Source: Sphingomonas sp. IC081 (lineage in GTDB: Bacteria > Pseudomonadota > Alphaproteobacteria > Sphingomonadales > Sphingomonadaceae). Taken from it: a stretch of 64,000 nt of DNA. The notes beneath the pieces are model-generated. The model was not told the DNA's origin and ran no database searches. It saw nothing but the letters and a program-made list of their open reading frames with translations. Made by a program: the position numbers and the translations under genes. Shown piece after piece: positions 61,944 through 64,000 of this stretch. Each line of letters starts with the position of its first letter. The first letter of the stretch is position 1. The stretch is from NCBI RefSeq assembly GCF_006874585.1, contig NZ_CP029761.1, positions 941,001 through 1,005,000 on the forward strand, read 5' to 3'.

Positions 61944-62909
61944 TTAGTCTGCCAGCATGGCATGAAGCGCCGGGGACAGCGTTTCGGTCTGCGCCGTCAC
62001 GAAACGGGCGGCCAGTCCGCGCTCGGCGGCAAGGCGCGGTCCGGCGACCGGGCCCAGTACCGTCAGCGCCGAGGCCCAGGCGTCGGCCAGCATGGCACTG
62101 GCGGCCACGACGCTGACTGACACGAGGCCGTTTTCGGTCGGCCTGCCGCTGCGCGGATCGATCGTGTGTTCGCCGCGGCGATAGGTGCCCGAGGTGGCGA
62201 CGGCGATGCCGTGGAGTGCGAGGCGCAGCGGCCGGGCGCAGGCGTTGCCGGGCGGCGTTTCGAGGTCGACCCACCAGGGTTCGCCGTCAGGGCGCACGCC
62301 GCGGCCGACGAGTTCACCGCCGATCTCGACAAGGACGTGGCGCAGGCCCATTTCGCGCAGAAGGTCGGCCACGGCGTCGACCGCATAGCCCTTGGCAATG
62401 CCCGAGAAGTCGAGCGCGAGGCCGCCCGGCTGGCGCAAGCGGCGGTTCGCCGCGTCCCAGGCGAGGCGCGACCAGCCGGATACTGCGCGGGCTGCGGCGA
62501 GCCTATCTGCATCAGGCGCGGGGCAGGGGCCGGGTGGTCCATAGCCCCAGAGGTCGACCAGATGGCCGATGGCGGGGTCAAAAGCACCGCCACTGGCCTC
62601 GGCCACGGTGAGGGCGGTCTCGATCACCGCTGCAAAATCGGGGGGCAGCAGGGTCCAGCTTGCCTCCTCCGCGCGGTTGAACCGACAGAGCAGCGATTCC
62701 GCTTCCCAGTGGCTCATCTCGGCGAGGATGCGCTCAAGGCGTCTCTCGACAGCTGCGCGGATCGCCGCATCGTCGGTGCCGTGCGGAGAGGCGAAGCGCA
62801 GGCTCCACGTGGTGCCCATGGTACGGCCGTCGAGCCGGCCTAGCGGAATCGCGGGGTCGCATTCGGCAAAGGCATGGGCATCGATATGCGCAGGCAGTGC
62901 GATCCGCAT
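61944..62909 (-). CDS. apbE: FAD:protein FMN transferase ApbE
   Basis: Attaches FMN covalently to Thr/Ser of target flavoproteins in the periplasm. The 321-aa product has MGTTWSLRFA, the substrate region SGGAFDPAIGHLVDLWG, LDFSGIAKGYAVD (FAD binding), TSGTYRRGEHTIDPRSGRP and ADAWASALTVLGP (metal-site Asp). There is no clear signal peptide or lipobox at the chosen ATG, which is unusual for the family. Its start overlaps the PepSY gene stop as ATGA, so the two are coupled. Confidence 0.93.
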   Translation of the reverse strand: MRIALPAHIDAHAFAECDPAIPLGRLDGRTMGTTWSLRFASPHGTDDAAIRAAVERRLERILAEMSHWEAESLLCRFNRAEEASWTLLPPDFAAVIETALTVAEASGGAFDPAIGHLVDLWGYGPPGPCPAPDADRLAAARAVSGWSRLAWDAANRRLRQPGGLALDFSGIAKGYAVDAVADLLREMGLRHVLVEIGGELVGRGVRPDGEPWWVDLETPPGNACARPLRLALHGIAVATSGTYRRGEHTIDPRSGRPTENGLVSVSVVAASAMLADAWASALTVLGPVAGPRLAAERGLAARFVTAQTETLSPALHAMLAD

Positions 62910-63553
62910 CAGTGGACAAAGATCATCGCGAGCACGGCCGGCAGCGCGATGCCGGCGATGACGATCGGCCATGTCGAGCGGCGGTGGCGGGCATGGACCT
63001 GCAGCAGGAACAGGCCGGTGATCGTGAACAGCAGGCAGGCGACGGCGAACAGGTCGATGAACCAGAACCATGCCGAACCGGAATTGCGGCCCTTGTGCAG
63101 GTCGTTGAGGTAGGAGATCCAGCCTCGGTCGGTCACTTCGGCACTCACTTTGCCGGTCGCGCGGTCGATGCTGACCCAGGCGTCGCCGCCGGGGCGGGGC
63201 AGGGCGACGTAGACTTCCGCATCGGACCATTCGCCGGGCTTGCCGGCGGCATCGAGGCCGACTGCATTGCGCACCGCTTCGGCCACCGGGGCGGGGAGCG
63301 GCGCGTCGTCCGACTTTGCGGTCAGTGCGCGCAGCACTGAGGGTTCGAGCCGGGCACTGCGCTCGGTGACGACGGGCTCAGCCGGAATCGAGGCGGCGTG
63401 GTTGAGGGTGATGCCGGTGACGGCAAAGAACAGCATAACCGCCAGCGAGATCGCCGCGCTGATCCAGTGCCAGGAGTGCAACTGCTTGACCCACCAGTTA
63501 CGCCACTTGCGCGACTTCTTGCGGGGCAGGGTCTTGGTCTCGGAAGGGTTCAC
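62909..63553 (-). CDS. PepSY-associated membrane protein
   Basis: The 214-aa protein has three hydrophobic segments (about 32-50, 166-185, 193-212). The start RNWWVKQLHSWHWISAAISL and the motif WISYLNDLHKGRNSGSAWFWFIDLFA are typical of the PepSY_TM/YdbC-like group found with ApbE. The periplasmic part (about 60-150) includes a PepSY-like EVYVALPRPGGDAWVSIDRATGKV. Such proteins are linked to iron or flavin-dependent redox at the inner membrane. A Fur-like site lies 35 bases upstream. The exact role is not known. Confidence 0.85.
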   Translation of the reverse strand: MNPSETKTLPRKKSRKWRNWWVKQLHSWHWISAAISLAVMLFFAVTGITLNHAASIPAEPVVTERSARLEPSVLRALTAKSDDAPLPAPVAEAVRNAVGLDAAGKPGEWSDAEVYVALPRPGGDAWVSIDRATGKVSAEVTDRGWISYLNDLHKGRNSGSAWFWFIDLFAVACLLFTITGLFLLQVHARHRRSTWPIVIAGIALPAVLAMIFVH

Positions 63554-63587
63554 GAAAAAGTCCGGCAGGAGAGTGAAAGTGCAAGCT

Positions 63588-63606
63588 GTTGCGAGGCATT
63601 AGCAGA
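63588..63606 (-). promoter_or_regulatory. Fur-like site before the PepSY-apbE operon
   Basis: GTTGCGAGGCATTAGCAGA shares 14 of 19 positions with the sodC-upstream site (GTTGCGAATGATTTGCAGG). It also shares the 12-base core TTGCGAGGCATT with the site at 63853. It is 35 bases from the PepSY start, where an operator would overlap the promoter. Confidence 0.5.
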
Positions 63607-63852
63607 ATCGCCCTTAACACAAGCCGGCGATTGCGCCAGAGCATTAATGCGTTTTGGCGAAGATGGGGCGGCGATGGAAGCATCGTTGCCGCATTGGCCT
63701 GTGGGCGCCAGGGTGCCCCGGATGAGGGCGGCGGCAATGGTCACGGCCGTGCCTGGTGCCTGTGGCGGCAATTTGCATGACTGTACGGCGCGCTGCAGCG
63801 ATTTGCACGGAGGGGACAAGGAAAGCATCTCGACGCGCCGACTTGTTACAGC

Positions 63853-63871
63853 TATGAGAATGCCTCGCAAT
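63853..63871 (+). promoter_or_regulatory. Fur-like site near the right edge
   Basis: The inverse of this site, ATTGCGAGGCATTCTCATA, matches the strong Fur box at 54412 in 15 of 19 positions. It lies upstream of the possible right-edge gene. Confidence 0.52.
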
Positions 63872-63911
63872 AGCCGGGGCGGGGCCGCCGTCCCAATGGG
63901 GATTACCCAAG

Positions 63912-64000
63912 TTGACTGGATTGGCTTCAATTCCGCAATCGGGCCTGCTCATGCGCTCCGATCCCGTTGTTTCCGTGCTCGATCATGGGCCGGGCACAAC
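63912..64000 (+). CDS. Possible start of a gene cut by the window edge
   Basis: From TTG 63912 or ATG 63951 a frame stays open to the edge and reads TGLASIPQSGLLMRSDPVV and then SVLDHGPGT. Another frame from ATG 63895 is also open. There are too few residues to recognise a family or choose between the frames. Confidence 0.25.
   Translation, partial: MTGLASIPQSGLLMRSDPVVSVLDHGPGT

Larger units (their letters stand above)
63554..63911. other. Terminal intergenic region with Fur-like sites
   Basis: No gene is convincing on either strand. An open minus-strand frame here has no support and overlaps the regulatory sites. The region holds two related sites (63588-63606 and 63853-63871) and the divergent promoters for the PepSY gene and a possible gene running off the right edge. 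Confidence 0.6.

Noticed and set aside
63550..63930. A 126-residue minus-strand frame near the right edge
   Set aside because: It overlaps two Fur-like sites and the PepSY start region, and shows no protein-like pattern.

Overview
The window is a GC-rich stretch of chromosome from an alphaproteobacterium, most likely a member of Sphingomonadales (Novosphingobium-like; this is inference from gene content and order). Evidence: a complete cytochrome c maturation run, the ftsY-mtaB-dapF group, many short alphaproteobacterial-type spacers with ATGA/TTGA stop-start overlaps, two TonB-dependent receptors, and an envelope cluster (rseP-bamA-skp-fabZ) from which lpxD, lpxA and lpxB are absent. The last point fits sphingomonads, which build the outer leaflet from glycosphingolipids rather than lipid A.

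Layout. 1-5.3 kb: outer-membrane biogenesis and fatty-acid genes (rseP 3' end, bamA, skp, fabZ, rpmE). 5.3-7.4 kb: PilZ protein, periplasmic Cu/Zn superoxide dismutase behind a Fur-like palindrome, a 2OG-Fe(II) hydroxylase, tRNA-His. 7.5-12.6 kb: ccmC-D-E-F-G-H-I, a tightly coupled cytochrome c maturation operon. 12.7-30.6 kb: housekeeping genes (kup, yciB, ftsY, mtaB, dapF, a GGDEF-EAL protein, EVE and CsbD proteins, two MFS carriers, pgsA, oxyR, rnd) and several unknowns. 30.8-36.7 kb: aspS, acpP-fabF-mltG, and a 2H phosphoesterase.

36.8-39.4 kb is the scar of a genomic island: tRNA-Met(CAT), a P4-type tyrosine integrase cut off before its catalytic tyrosine, a complete 1047-bp IS903-group element, and the last 68 codons of a bile-acid:sodium-symporter-like protein. 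The IS has perfect 16-bp ends but no target duplication, so an IS-adjacent deletion probably removed the island.

39.5-54.4 kb is accessory: an outer-membrane barrel protein, an MscS channel, a CxAxR-type sulfatase, then a divergent sulfide/persulfide detoxification locus. That locus has an ArsR-type regulator and a 1-Cys-type peroxiredoxin on one strand, and on the other a persulfide dioxygenase-like hydrolase, two YeeE/YedE halves, a DUF442-sulfide:quinone oxidoreductase fusion and a TauE exporter. It is followed by unknown proteins, a pentapeptide-repeat protein, and a Fur-box-controlled siderophore receptor with a PiuC-type hydroxylase.

54.7-64 kb continues the sulfur and iron themes: a TonB-dependent receptor, a glutamine amidotransferase, a YezD-like small protein and the cysPTWA sulfate importer. 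ApbE and a PepSY-type membrane protein follow, downstream of two further Fur-like sites in the terminal intergenic region. No CRISPR array, rRNA operon or replication origin was seen. All functional calls come from reading the sequence; no database search was run.
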